From Verrucomicrobiota bacterium (GTDB taxonomy: Bacteria > Verrucomicrobiota > Verrucomicrobiia > Chthoniobacterales > JAFAMB01): a stretch of 35,227 bases of DNA. Below the pieces are notes generated by a model. The model was not told the origin of the DNA, made no database searches, and saw nothing but the letters and a program-made list of their open reading frames with translations. A program made the position numbers and the translations under genes. This document shows positions 17,327-26,471 of the stretch, in pieces. The first letter of the stretch is position 1. Each line of letters opens with the position of its first letter. The stretch covers positions 1-35,227 of the forward strand of contig JAFAIO010000425.1 in NCBI GenBank assembly GCA_019236675.1, written 5' to 3'.

Positions 17327-17550
17327 GGTAGGGCGAAAATCTCGGCGCGCCCAGGACGTAGCTACTATTGGGAATCCTCCGCGCCGGATTTGAGCCACGC
17401 CGTGCCCCACCCACCGCATTGCTTAGGCCCCAAACGCCGTGTTCGCAACCATCACAATGAATGCCGACCCGCCACAGCGGCACAAATCCGGCGCGAACTA
17501 CCGCTCACAATTAGCGATGATCCTGGGCGCGCCGAGATTTTCGCCCTACC
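17327..17550. mobile_element. 224-bp MITE-like element with perfect 30-bp terminal inverted repeats
   Basis: GGTAGGGCGAAAATCTCGGCGCGCCCAGGA at 17327-17356 and its exact reverse complement at 17521-17550; no internal ORF; interior shared with the 7811 copy. Confidence 0.85.
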
Positions 17551-18373
17551 CCGGATTCAACCGGCACACCTGAACCCAAAACTTAAATCCGAAAAACAGC
17601 GAAAACCGGCCACTCACCTGCTCTCCATCGTCGACGCTCTTTACGACCGCAAACATCGTGGATCCGGACCCAGACATTAAAGCGAGTTCAGTCTCTGGTT
17701 GTTGTTCCAACCAACTCTTTATCTCGGGTAAGAGCAGATATTTCTGAAAAACCGGTTGCTCCAAATCGTTGCGCAGAAGGCCCCACTCCGTTTTTTTGGT
17801 CTGGCCTCGCTTAAGTTCGGAAGGCAACACCTTATAGGCCGAGTAAGCGGCCGCGGTTGAAACCCCAAACTCAGGCTTAATCAAAACCACCCAACGATCG
17901 TGCGGAAACTCACGCATCTCCATCTTCTCGCCGCGGCCGGTGCACCAAGCCGCGCACCGTTTCAAAAAGAACGGTACATCTGATCCCAACTGCGCGGCTA
18001 ACCTAGCCAGTTTTTCATCAGTTAGCGGGTTCTGATGTAACTGATTCAACAAAAGCAGAGCAGCGGCGGCATCACTGCTACCGCCACCTAGCCCTGCACC
18101 AATAGGGATCTGTTTTCGCAAATCAATCCGGTAAGTCGCCCTCCGATCGGTCTCTTCGTGGAATCTATCGATCGCTTTGGAAATGAGGTTGGAGCTGTCA
18201 AAGGGCAGGCTCGTAAGATTCGATTCATAGGTCATCTCACCCGACAGCTCCATTGCCAGCTCATCGTAGAGGCCGATCGGGATCATCCATGTGGCCAGCT
18301 CGTGATATCCGTCTGGCCTTTGCCCGAGCACTTCCAGTGTGAGATTTATCTTCGCTGGCGTTACCATCCTCAT
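17546..18373 (-). CDS. ispE: 4-diphosphocytidyl-2-C-methyl-D-erythritol kinase
   Basis: PAKINLTLEVLGQRPDGYHEL, IPIGAGLGGGSSDAAAALLLLN, LMSGSGSTMFAVV. Confidence 0.94.
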   Translation of the reverse strand: MRMVTPAKINLTLEVLGQRPDGYHELATWMIPIGLYDELAMELSGEMTYESNLTSLPFDSSNLISKAIDRFHEETDRRATYRIDLRKQIPIGAGLGGGSSDAAAALLLLNQLHQNPLTDEKLARLAAQLGSDVPFFLKRCAAWCTGRGEKMEMREFPHDRWVVLIKPEFGVSTAAAYSAYKVLPSELKRGQTKKTEWGLLRNDLEQPVFQKYLLLPEIKSWLEQQPETELALMSGSGSTMFAVVKSVDDGEQVSGRFSLFFGFKFWVQVCRLNPG

Positions 18374-18386
18374 ACAGACTCACCCT

Positions 18387-19091
18387 GTGGAAGAATCCGT
18401 AACAGCGAAAGATAAAATTATTGTCGCGCTCGATCTGCCCTCGGCCGACTCAGCACGCGATATGGTAAAGACCCTGGGCAACGACGTTTCTTGGTACAAG
18501 ATCGGGCTCCGACTCTTTGCTTTAGGTGGACCCGCCTTCGTCCAAGAAGTAAAAGCGTTCGGCGCGAAAATCTTCTTGGATTTAAAATTCCACGATATTC
18601 CAAACACGGTGCGATCCGCGGTTGAGTCCGCCTGCGCTCTAGGAGCTGACATGCTGACGATCCACCTCTCAGGCGGCTCCGAAATGTGTCAGGCAGCAGT
18701 AAAGGGTCGAGGCTCCAATTCCACGCTTATCCTTGGTGTGACCGTTCTAACCAGCCAAACAGAAGCAACACTTGCAGAAATCGGAATCAATCGATCGGTA
18801 ACCCAACAGGTTATCTCCTTGGCCACGCTCGCCAAAGCCAACGGCATCGCCGGCCTGATCGCGAGTCCTCTTGAGTTACAGCCGCTCCGCCAAGAATTCG
18901 GTAAATCCCTTGTGATCGTCACGCCCGGAGTCCGCCCAACCTGGTCGGAGGCGGGAGACCAAAAACGATTTGCCACCCCTTCAGAGGCTATCAAACTCGG
19001 CGCAGATTATCTCGTCATTGGCCGCCCCATCACCGCCTCTCCCGATCCCAAAGCCGCTTTCTCCCGCATCGCCTCTGAGCTTTTGCAGTAA
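18387..19091 (+). CDS. pyrF: Orotidine 5'-phosphate decarboxylase
   Basis: KDKIIVALDLPSADSARDMVKTLG, FLDLKFHDIPNTVRSA, VTPGVRPTWSEAGDQKRFATPSEAIKLGADYLVIGRPI; GTG start at 18387 proposed (ORF track 18339 overlaps ispE). Confidence 0.93.
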   Translation: MEESVTAKDKIIVALDLPSADSARDMVKTLGNDVSWYKIGLRLFALGGPAFVQEVKAFGAKIFLDLKFHDIPNTVRSAVESACALGADMLTIHLSGGSEMCQAAVKGRGSNSTLILGVTVLTSQTEATLAEIGINRSVTQQVISLATLAKANGIAGLIASPLELQPLRQEFGKSLVIVTPGVRPTWSEAGDQKRFATPSEAIKLGADYLVIGRPITASPDPKAAFSRIASELLQ

Positions 19092-19440
19092 TCAGTAATC
19101 AGTAATCAGTAGGTCAGTGATCAGTTCAGGAGCTAGGAGCTAGTAGGGGTGGGCTCATATTTGGTGGGGCGAGGCTCCCGAATGGCCAAATTGTTGTAGC
19201 GAAGTTGCCGGTGATCCTCGTTGAGCACCGTTACTACGCCATTAAACGCGCCGAGCCGTGGTCTATCGTGGGCCGCAGCTCGGCGCGTCGCTAAACCTTT
19301 CTCATTAGTCTTTCAACGTTCGTACCACTTTCCTTGGTCAAATCGTCGGGCTAGTAGGGAGCCTCGCCCCACCAAATACGGCCCCGCCCTCCTAGCTCCT
19401 AAATTCTAGCTCCTAGCTCCTAAACTGATTACTGGTTACT
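19089..19440. repeat. ~350-bp nested palindromic element: heptad arrays outside, perfect 22-bp TIR inside, 11-bp hairpin at centre
   Basis: AGTAATC heptads from 19089; TATTTGGTGGGGCGAGGCTCCC 19158-19179 versus exact inverse 19357-19378; ACGCGCCGAGC 19246-19256 / GCTCGGCGCGT 19278-19288; GGAGCTA heptads on both sides. Confidence 0.85.
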
Positions 19441-20200
19441 ACAGATCCACCGCTGCCCGCCGCAGCCTTCGATACTCCTGCAACACCCGGATCGAAGAAA
19501 AAACAATCGCTGAAACTTGCTCGACCGGACCCGAACCCTCCGGCGTCCGCAGGGTCAAACCAAACATCTGTTTCGGTACCCCGCGCCCAAGCCCCCTTTG
19601 CCGGCGCAGAACCGCGCTCGGTAAAACCTTAACCGGTTCCTCTGCTAGCCGAACAAACCTCCCTGCTACCTCCAACGTTGGCCATGCCACTTCCGTCGCG
19701 ATTAATTCGCTATCGGTCTCAAATTGGAACCCACTCAGACGTTCATTCGTGGCGATGGAAACAAACCCATCCACGTCACTGCTAGCCAAATCCGACTCTA
19801 GAACTTGCAAGACGGGTTGCACCCCGGATGACTCATCCAACCAATCGTTGCCCGCGGTTTCAGCCCCATTATCACTGGGTTCACGCGTTACCGCGTATGA
19901 GAACAACGCGTAATCCCGTCCTACCAAGGGCGCCACCTCCAATTCCACCAGCAACTTCGCTAGCGCTCGTTGGGCCAAATCATCGTGCGACCGCAAACCG
20001 GCTATAAACGCCATCCGCACGGGCAAATTATTAGTCCGTTGTCCAATAAAAACGTAGCTCGATAACTTGTACTTTGAGTCAGCGCACTCCCGCCAACGAA
20101 CCAGATGCGAAGGATAAGAAGAGATACTTTCTAGGGGTTCAAACGCCGGCGCGGGCGGCCGGGAAAAATCAACTTGAGGAGGTGAAGAAGTCGACGCCAT
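19439..20200 (-). CDS. Hypothetical protein
   Basis: 253-aa ORF starting MASTSSPPQVDFSRPP with gaggagaaaaaaatggcgtcg-type leader (ggagaaaaaa upstream of ATG); no recognised family. Confidence 0.65.
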   Translation of the reverse strand: MASTSSPPQVDFSRPPAPAFEPLESISSYPSHLVRWRECADSKYKLSSYVFIGQRTNNLPVRMAFIAGLRSHDDLAQRALAKLLVELEVAPLVGRDYALFSYAVTREPSDNGAETAGNDWLDESSGVQPVLQVLESDLASSDVDGFVSIATNERLSGFQFETDSELIATEVAWPTLEVAGRFVRLAEEPVKVLPSAVLRRQRGLGRGVPKQMFGLTLRTPEGSGPVEQVSAIVFSSIRVLQEYRRLRRAAVDL

Positions 20201-20582
20201 TTTTTTCTCCTGCTACAGCTACAAAATCCGGAAGCCGTTTGCACATGTATAGCCCAGTGGCCAACTAATGTCTACTTGATTAGTAGCCTATTTTACGAAA
20301 CGTGCCAAATCGTTCTCCAGCACGTTCCGTCCACCCAACCTCTCCGCGAATTGGCGCCAACTACCCGGTTTCGGTGGCACTCCCGAACAAACTTTGCGGG
20401 GAGTCCGTCAAAAGTAACACATCTAATAGGACTTCCCCAAATACGAATTATTCCAACGCAATACGTTTTGTTCGACTCCAGGCAAATAACGCATTATGCA
20501 ATAACCCACCTTAAGCCGCCCTTTACGCTAGACCTTGAATCTCCTCCGTTGCCTGCTAGTATGCGGCGCTTAAATCTTATCT

Positions 20583-21869
20583 ATGAGATTTCCTTTGGCT
20601 CTTACGTTGAAAGTCGCCGGCCACATCGTACGGCACAAACTCCGGGGCACGAAAAAGTTCGCGACAGTACTTCAACTCGAACCGCTGCACACCTGTAACT
20701 TGACTTGCACAGGTTGTGGAAGAATTCGGGAGTACTCCACGTCCTTGAAGAATGTGATGCCGTTGGAGGATTGTCTCTCGGCGGCGGCAGAATGTGAGGC
20801 GCCCATGGTCTCAATCTGCGGCGGGGAGCCCCTGATCTATCCTCAAATCGAAGCTTTGGTGGAGGGCCTGCGCGAGCAGGGCCGGATCGTTTACATCTGC
20901 ACGAACGCGATGTTCATGCGCCGCAAAATGCGGGAATATCTGGCGGGCGAATACAAAAAGCACTCCGCAGAAATTGAGCCGCTTCTCAGTAAACTGCTCG
21001 CCGAACATTTGGTGACGCCCAGCGAGGCTGACCAAATAAAGAAGGGGCCAAAAGACGCTTCCAAGCCAGTTATCTCTCCGTCAAAGTGGCTGTACTGGAA
21101 CGTGCACTTGGATGGCTTGGAAAAGATCCATGACATCATCGTAGAGCGCGAAGGCGTTTTCCGTGAATGCATTCTCGCCATTCGCATGGCCAAGATACTT
21201 GGCTACCAGGTCGCAACCAACACCACGGTCTATCGCGAGACCGAAATGAAGGAGATCGAAACGCTGTTGGAGTACCTCGGCAATCTGGGCGTAGACGGTC
21301 ACACCGTTACTCCGGGATACGATTATGACGCTGCCAAGACAGATATGGCGAAGCGCCTCGGCATTGATCCATCTGCTTTCTTCCTCACACGCAGGAGCAC
21401 GATCGAAAAATTTTCAGAAGCCAAGTCCTGGGGGAAACGTTTCCGCCTGCTCGGGACACCGGTCTACTGGGAATTTCTCACCGGTGATCGGGATCTGACC
21501 TGCTCAGCTTGGGCTATCCCCACTCGAAACGTCATGGGCTGGAAAGCGCCTTGCTACTTCCTGACCGACGGTAAAGGTCATTACGGTTCTTATGCCGAAA
21601 TGCTCGGCGATGTTGACTGGGATCGTTACGGCGTTGTCGACGGCGTGGCTAAAGACCCGCGTTGCGAAAATTGCATGACCCATTGCGGTTACGAGCCGAC
21701 CGCGGCTCTAGGACTTCAAAGCAGGCCAGGGGATACCTGGAAGAATATCATCTTCAATTTCGGACCTCGGCCGAACCCCAAAGGTAAAGTCGTGCTGTCA
21801 GAAGTGTTTAACGGGGTCTCGGCGACGCCCAAATCACCGGTGCAAAATCCGGAGTTGGTTAGCGAATAG
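20583..21869 (+). CDS. hpnH: Hopanoid biosynthesis radical SAM protein HpnH
   Basis: LEPLHTCNLTCTGCGRIREY (CxxxCxxC), ICGGEPLIYPQIEALVEGL, directly upstream of squalene-hopene cyclase. Confidence 0.92.
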   Translation: MRFPLALTLKVAGHIVRHKLRGTKKFATVLQLEPLHTCNLTCTGCGRIREYSTSLKNVMPLEDCLSAAAECEAPMVSICGGEPLIYPQIEALVEGLREQGRIVYICTNAMFMRRKMREYLAGEYKKHSAEIEPLLSKLLAEHLVTPSEADQIKKGPKDASKPVISPSKWLYWNVHLDGLEKIHDIIVEREGVFRECILAIRMAKILGYQVATNTTVYRETEMKEIETLLEYLGNLGVDGHTVTPGYDYDAAKTDMAKRLGIDPSAFFLTRRSTIEKFSEAKSWGKRFRLLGTPVYWEFLTGDRDLTCSAWAIPTRNVMGWKAPCYFLTDGKGHYGSYAEMLGDVDWDRYGVVDGVAKDPRCENCMTHCGYEPTAALGLQSRPGDTWKNIIFNFGPRPNPKGKVVLSEVFNGVSATPKSPVQNPELVSE

Positions 21870-21894
21870 TTCTACCTATATTTGAGGCGGGAAC

Positions 21895-23913
21895 ATGGTA
21901 AATACTCCGGATTTATTGTCCTTGCTAGGACCGGCAATCTCGAGGGCTCAACAACATCTCTTAAGTCTGCAATCCCCAGATGGTTACTGGATCGGCGAGC
22001 TGGTAGTCGATTCGACACTCTGCTCTGACTACGTGGCTTTTATGCACTGGGCCGGTGAGGTCGACCCGGAATTAGAAGCAAAATGCGTCCGTCACATCTT
22101 GGAGCGACAGCTCCCAGACGGTGGTTGGAATATTTATCCAGAAGGGCCTTCCGAAGTTAACGCCACGGTCAAGGCGTACTTCTCTCTCAAGCTGGCTGGA
22201 TTCTCCCCCAATCACCCGATCATGGTAAAAGCTCGTGAACGGGCACGCGCGCTGGGCGGGATCGAAAAAACAAATACTTACGCCCGCCTTTACCTCGCCC
22301 TCCTTGGCCAAGTTCCTTGGGATGCAGTCCCAACTATACCGGTTGAATTTCTCATCCTGCCGCGGTGGTCGCCCATTCATTTCTATACCGTCTCTTCCTG
22401 GACCCGTTCAATGGTGGTTCCTCTTGTGATCATCAACCATTACAAGATCACTCACCGGCTCCCGGACGAACAGGGCATCAAAGAACTCTACGTCGCACCC
22501 GAGAAGACCCCTCGTTTACACGCAAAGGGTCTAAAAAAACTGTTCATCTTCTTTGATCGCATCCTGAAGTTCGGCGAAGACCACCAGATTCGTCCCTTCC
22601 GGCGGTACGCGCTCCAAGTCGCGGAACGCTGGATGCTCGAACGAATCGGTGATGGGAACGACGGCCTAGCCGCCATCTTTCCGGCGATGCTCAACTCGCT
22701 GATTGCCTTGCGTTGTCTTGGGTATCACCCTGACCATCCCCTTTATCGCAAGGCAGAGGGCGATTTTAAGGCTCTCTTTGTCGAAGACGAGAAGGGATTC
22801 CGCATCCAGCCCTGTTTTTCCCCTGTGTGGGATACTGCGATTACCACGATGGTTTTGGCTCGTTCTGGGTTGACGATTAACGATGAGCCGATCAAACGCG
22901 CCACAGAATGGCTTGCTGGCCGAGAAGTCCGGATTCCAGGTGACTGGGTCGTCCGAAACCCGAAGCCGGAACCTTCCGGTTGGTCTTTCGAGTTCAATAA
23001 CCCTTATAACCCCGATAGTGATGACACCGCGATGGTGTTATTAGCCCTGCGCACCGCTGGGTACGAGCCAGAAGATTCCGCTATGTATGATCGCGGGCTT
23101 AAATGGCTTCTCAGCTTCCAGGGTAAGGACGGAGGGTGGGCTGCGTTCGATAAGGATGTAACCAACCGCCTTCTGGAATACGTCCCGTTCGCGGATCACA
23201 ACGCCATTCTAGATCCGACTTGCAGCAATATCACCGCTCGAGTCCTAGAGGTTTTAGGTACTTACGGGTTCACCGCTTCTGACCCGGTAGTCGTTCGCGC
23301 CCTCCGGCTTTTGCGCGAACATCAAGAGTTCGACGGGGCATGGTATGGCCGTTGGGGTGTCAATTACGTCTATGGTACCTGGCAGGTGCTAAAAGGACTT
23401 CAAGCTATCGGTCTGGACATGGACGAACCGTGGATTCGTCGGGGACGCGATTGGTTGGAACGCCACCAAAACAACGACGGCGGTTGGGGGGAAAGCTGCG
23501 CCTCTTATGAAGACAGCTCGCTGCGGGGTCGGGGAAGAAGTACTCCTTCCCAAACCGCTTGGGCTTTGATGGGCCTGCTTTCGTTCCGGGATTGTTTTCG
23601 AGAAAGTATCCGCCGCGGAATCGAGTTCTTGCTTAAAACTCAAAACAAGGATGGATCTTGGGATGAAGAGCTTATTACTGGAACGGGTTTCCCGAAGGTG
23701 TTCTACTTGAAGTACGATATGTATAGGAATAACTGGCCATTGATGGCACTCTCACTCTATCAGCAACGAATTAGCGCCCAGGTTTCGACCGGTGCTACTC
23801 GTGGTTCCGTGCACACCGAGCTGCCGGCCCTGACTACACGGGGTTCCGGTTCGGGATTGAAGCCCGGATTTGGGTTATTAAAGGGGTTCTTCGCGAAATT
23901 GAATCATGGTTAA
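21895..23913 (+). CDS. shc: Squalene-hopene cyclase
   Basis: QSPDGYWIGELVVDSTLCSDYVAFMHW, catalytic DSDD motif (NPDSDDTAMVLLAL), repeated QW motifs (QDGGWAAFD, NNDGGWGES, QNKDGSWDEE). Confidence 0.95.
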   Translation: MVNTPDLLSLLGPAISRAQQHLLSLQSPDGYWIGELVVDSTLCSDYVAFMHWAGEVDPELEAKCVRHILERQLPDGGWNIYPEGPSEVNATVKAYFSLKLAGFSPNHPIMVKARERARALGGIEKTNTYARLYLALLGQVPWDAVPTIPVEFLILPRWSPIHFYTVSSWTRSMVVPLVIINHYKITHRLPDEQGIKELYVAPEKTPRLHAKGLKKLFIFFDRILKFGEDHQIRPFRRYALQVAERWMLERIGDGNDGLAAIFPAMLNSLIALRCLGYHPDHPLYRKAEGDFKALFVEDEKGFRIQPCFSPVWDTAITTMVLARSGLTINDEPIKRATEWLAGREVRIPGDWVVRNPKPEPSGWSFEFNNPYNPDSDDTAMVLLALRTAGYEPEDSAMYDRGLKWLLSFQGKDGGWAAFDKDVTNRLLEYVPFADHNAILDPTCSNITARVLEVLGTYGFTASDPVVVRALRLLREHQEFDGAWYGRWGVNYVYGTWQVLKGLQAIGLDMDEPWIRRGRDWLERHQNNDGGWGESCASYEDSSLRGRGRSTPSQTAWALMGLLSFRDCFRESIRRGIEFLLKTQNKDGSWDEELITGTGFPKVFYLKYDMYRNNWPLMALSLYQQRISAQVSTGATRGSVHTELPALTTRGSGSGLKPGFGLLKGFFAKLNHG

Positions 23914-25498
23914 CCAGAAAGTCCTGGTTGCCGACGCCATCTCGCCACGTGGGATAGAAGCTCTTCGACTCGGAGGTCGGCTCGATGTCGATGTGCAAAC
24001 CGGCCTGAAAGAGCCTCAGCTCATTCAGGTTATTGATTCGTACGCTGCCATCGTGGTGCGGTCCCAGACCAAAGTGACCGCGCCGGTGATCAGCGCCGCT
24101 AAATCGCTGAAAGCCATCGGCCGCGCCGGTGTCGGCGTTGATAATGTCGATGTCGAAGCCGCTACCCGCCGAGGAATTATCGTGATGAATACGCCCGCCG
24201 GCAATACGGTATCCACGGCTGAACACGCCTTCTCGCTGTTGGTATCGATTGCCAGGAGTATCCCTCAAGCCGATGCTAGCGTGAAAGCTGGCCGCTGGGA
24301 TCGAAAGAGCTTCGAAGGCGTTGAACTCAGCGGCAAAACTTTAGGGATCCTCGGAATGGGAAGAATAGGCAGCGAGATCGCCCGTCGCGCCATCGCTTTC
24401 GGTATGCGCCCTATTGCGTACGATCCTTATCTCTCCCCCACGCGCGCCCGCTCGCTCCAAGTCGAGCTCCTCGACGATCTCAATGAAGTACTCGCACAAG
24501 CTGATTTCGTGACTCTGCATTTGCCCATGACTGCCGAGACTCGCTCCGTTCTCAACCGGGAGCGCATTGCCCTCATGAAAAAAGGCGCGCGCGTGATCAA
24601 TTGCGCTCGCGGGGGACTGATTGACGAATCGGCGCTCTATGAGGCATTAACAAGCGGTCACATCGCTGCCGCCGCCCTCGATGTGTTCGAGACTGAACCT
24701 CCTCCACCAGATCTGCCTTTGCTCCGGCTTCCCAATGTGGTGTGCACGCCCCATCTAGGAGCTTCAACCGTAGAAGCCCAAGAGAGCGTCGGGATCGAGA
24801 TCGCCGAAGCCATCCGTTCCGTGCTCCTGGATGGCGTCATTCGCAATGCCGTCAATGTTCCCAACATCGACGCGAAGACCCTCTCTGTCATTCGCCCCTA
24901 CCTAGACTTGGCGGAGCGGCTCGGTCGCCTGTTACGGCAGCTCGCACCGAAACGTTGCGACCATTTCCATATCAATTACAGCGGCAAAGTGAACGAGGTA
25001 GAAACCTCACCCGTTTCCCGCTACGCGCTAAAAGGCTTTCTCGAAGAAGCTGGCGGTGCCGACGTTAATCAAGTCAACGTCACCTCACTCGCTAAGAATC
25101 TCGGCCTGCGCGTCCTTGAGACCAGAGAGAATGTGACGGGTGATTTCACCGACCTCATCGAACTCCAAGTCGAAGGCGAAGGACACAAAGTCTCCGTAGC
25201 CGGAACTTTCGTGGGCGCTTCGCCGCGGATTGTCCGGATCAACGGCCATTTCGTTGAAGCTCGCCCGGTTGGTACACTGATGATTTTTGAAAACAACGAC
25301 GTACCCGGCATTGTCGGGCAAATCGGCACCTTGTTAGGTAACCACCAAATCAATATCGCCGACATGTCACTCAGCCGCGGTGATGGAGATAGCAAGGCGC
25401 TGACTGTGCTTAATCTGGATTCACTCCCGCCCGACGCGGTCCTGCAAGCCGCTTTGCAGACCCCCAACGTCCGTTCCGTCCACATCGTGCAGTTTTAG
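23906..25498 (+). CDS. serA: D-3-phosphoglycerate dehydrogenase (with C-terminal ACT domain)
   Basis: IGRAGVGVDNVDVEAATRRGIIVMNTPAGNTVSTAEHA, TLGILGMGRIGSEIARRA, INCARGGLIDE, MIFENNDVPGIVGQIGTLLG ACT domain. Confidence 0.95.
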   Translation: MVNQKVLVADAISPRGIEALRLGGRLDVDVQTGLKEPQLIQVIDSYAAIVVRSQTKVTAPVISAAKSLKAIGRAGVGVDNVDVEAATRRGIIVMNTPAGNTVSTAEHAFSLLVSIARSIPQADASVKAGRWDRKSFEGVELSGKTLGILGMGRIGSEIARRAIAFGMRPIAYDPYLSPTRARSLQVELLDDLNEVLAQADFVTLHLPMTAETRSVLNRERIALMKKGARVINCARGGLIDESALYEALTSGHIAAAALDVFETEPPPPDLPLLRLPNVVCTPHLGASTVEAQESVGIEIAEAIRSVLLDGVIRNAVNVPNIDAKTLSVIRPYLDLAERLGRLLRQLAPKRCDHFHINYSGKVNEVETSPVSRYALKGFLEEAGGADVNQVNVTSLAKNLGLRVLETRENVTGDFTDLIELQVEGEGHKVSVAGTFVGASPRIVRINGHFVEARPVGTLMIFENNDVPGIVGQIGTLLGNHQINIADMSLSRGDGDSKALTVLNLDSLPPDAVLQAALQTPNVRSVHIVQF

Positions 25499-25510
25499 GG
25501 CAGCATCGCT

Positions 25511-26001
25511 GTCCCGAAGCGACGAAAGGACTCGGCCTGGGGTTTTTAGCCCCAGGCATCGATCAAAAAAACGTGCCCGCCTTCACCAGGCGCTTCGTTC
25601 TCGTCCTCGTCGTCGTCCTCGAATCCGACCGCGCAGAGTGATGGGTTACTGTGCTAGGTCCGAATTGCACCCTGCCACCGCGGGTTGTGTTACTGACGGG
25701 CGGCAGAAAGACTTCACCGATCCGGATATTGATGAAACGGAACTTCCACCACAAATCTCTTCCGCCGCTTCAGCATCCTCAACCCGGTGCGCGGATGCAT
25801 TTCCGGCTTGGCGCAACACTCCATACTCCAATGCTCCCCGCAGACGGGATTCGAGGATGAGGACGAAGTAAACCCGGTTAAAACCCCAGGCCGCCGTCGC
25901 CACGCTTTGGCGCGCGCCCGTGCTGTGAGCCTCGCCAAACCAAGATCTTGGCGCGACGAAGGCTTTGCGTAGTCGGGCTGAGTCCTTAAGTCCCTTCGGA
26001 C
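25511..26001. repeat. ~490-bp nested inverted-repeat region
   Basis: gtcccgaagcgacgaaaggactcggcctgggg at 25511 versus cgggctgagtccttaagtcccttcggac at 25974-26001; inner cgttctcgtcctcgtcgtcgtcctcgaatcc 25596-25626 versus ggattcgaggatgaggacgaa 25847-25867; hairpin GCCTGGGG-7-CCCCAGGC 25535-25557. Confidence 0.75.
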
Positions 26002-26073
26002 AACGCACCTGCTCCGCCTGGGCCCGGGAATAGAACCGTTCCTGGTCCGGTATATATCGGAAAAGAAGTTACT

Positions 26074-26292
26074 ATGAAGTTACTCAATCCGATTTATTCA
26101 ACTAACAAAACCACGAAATCTACTAACCATCCATTCTATTCCAAACTGGTTAGCAGTTTGTTAACCCTCGCGATTTGCACCATGTTGACGGCCAAGACTC
26201 AAAATCACGGCGCCAACTACGTCGAGCCGCGCGAACACGCAACTAACCAAACCGTTCAAGACCCCGACCCAGGCTATAACTGGTTCTATTAA
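26074..26292 (+). CDS. Small hypothetical protein with signal-peptide-like N-terminus
   Basis: MKLLNPIYSTNKTTKSTNHPFYSKLVSSLLTLAICTMLTAKTQNHGANYVEPREHATNQTVQDPDPGYNWFY; hydrophobic stretch and gaaaagaag upstream. Confidence 0.5.
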   Translation: MKLLNPIYSTNKTTKSTNHPFYSKLVSSLLTLAICTMLTAKTQNHGANYVEPREHATNQTVQDPDPGYNWFY

Positions 26293-26373
26293 GCCGCGCT
26301 GACGCATTTCAGGACAAATGATAGGGACCGGTCCCATCGACGCTCCAGGGATAACCAAAGGCGCTCCGCGTAA

Positions 26374-26401
26374 TGACAGATGACAAATGACAGATGACAA
26401 A
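26374..26401 (+). repeat. Heptad array ATGACAG ATGACAA ATGACAG ATGACAA
   Basis: TGAC at 26374, 26381, 26388, 26395, exact 7-nt period. Confidence 0.88.
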
Positions 26402-26471
26402 TTAAATTGCCTCCGGTGCGCCCATTCGTCCACCTGCCGCGATCTGTCATTTCAAAGCGCGCGTGATCGCG

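Noticed and set aside
25638-26008. ORFs 25638-25871, 25646-26008, 25714-25938 and similar
   Set aside because: Located in the nested inverted repeats after serA, multiple overlapping frames, no conserved motifs.
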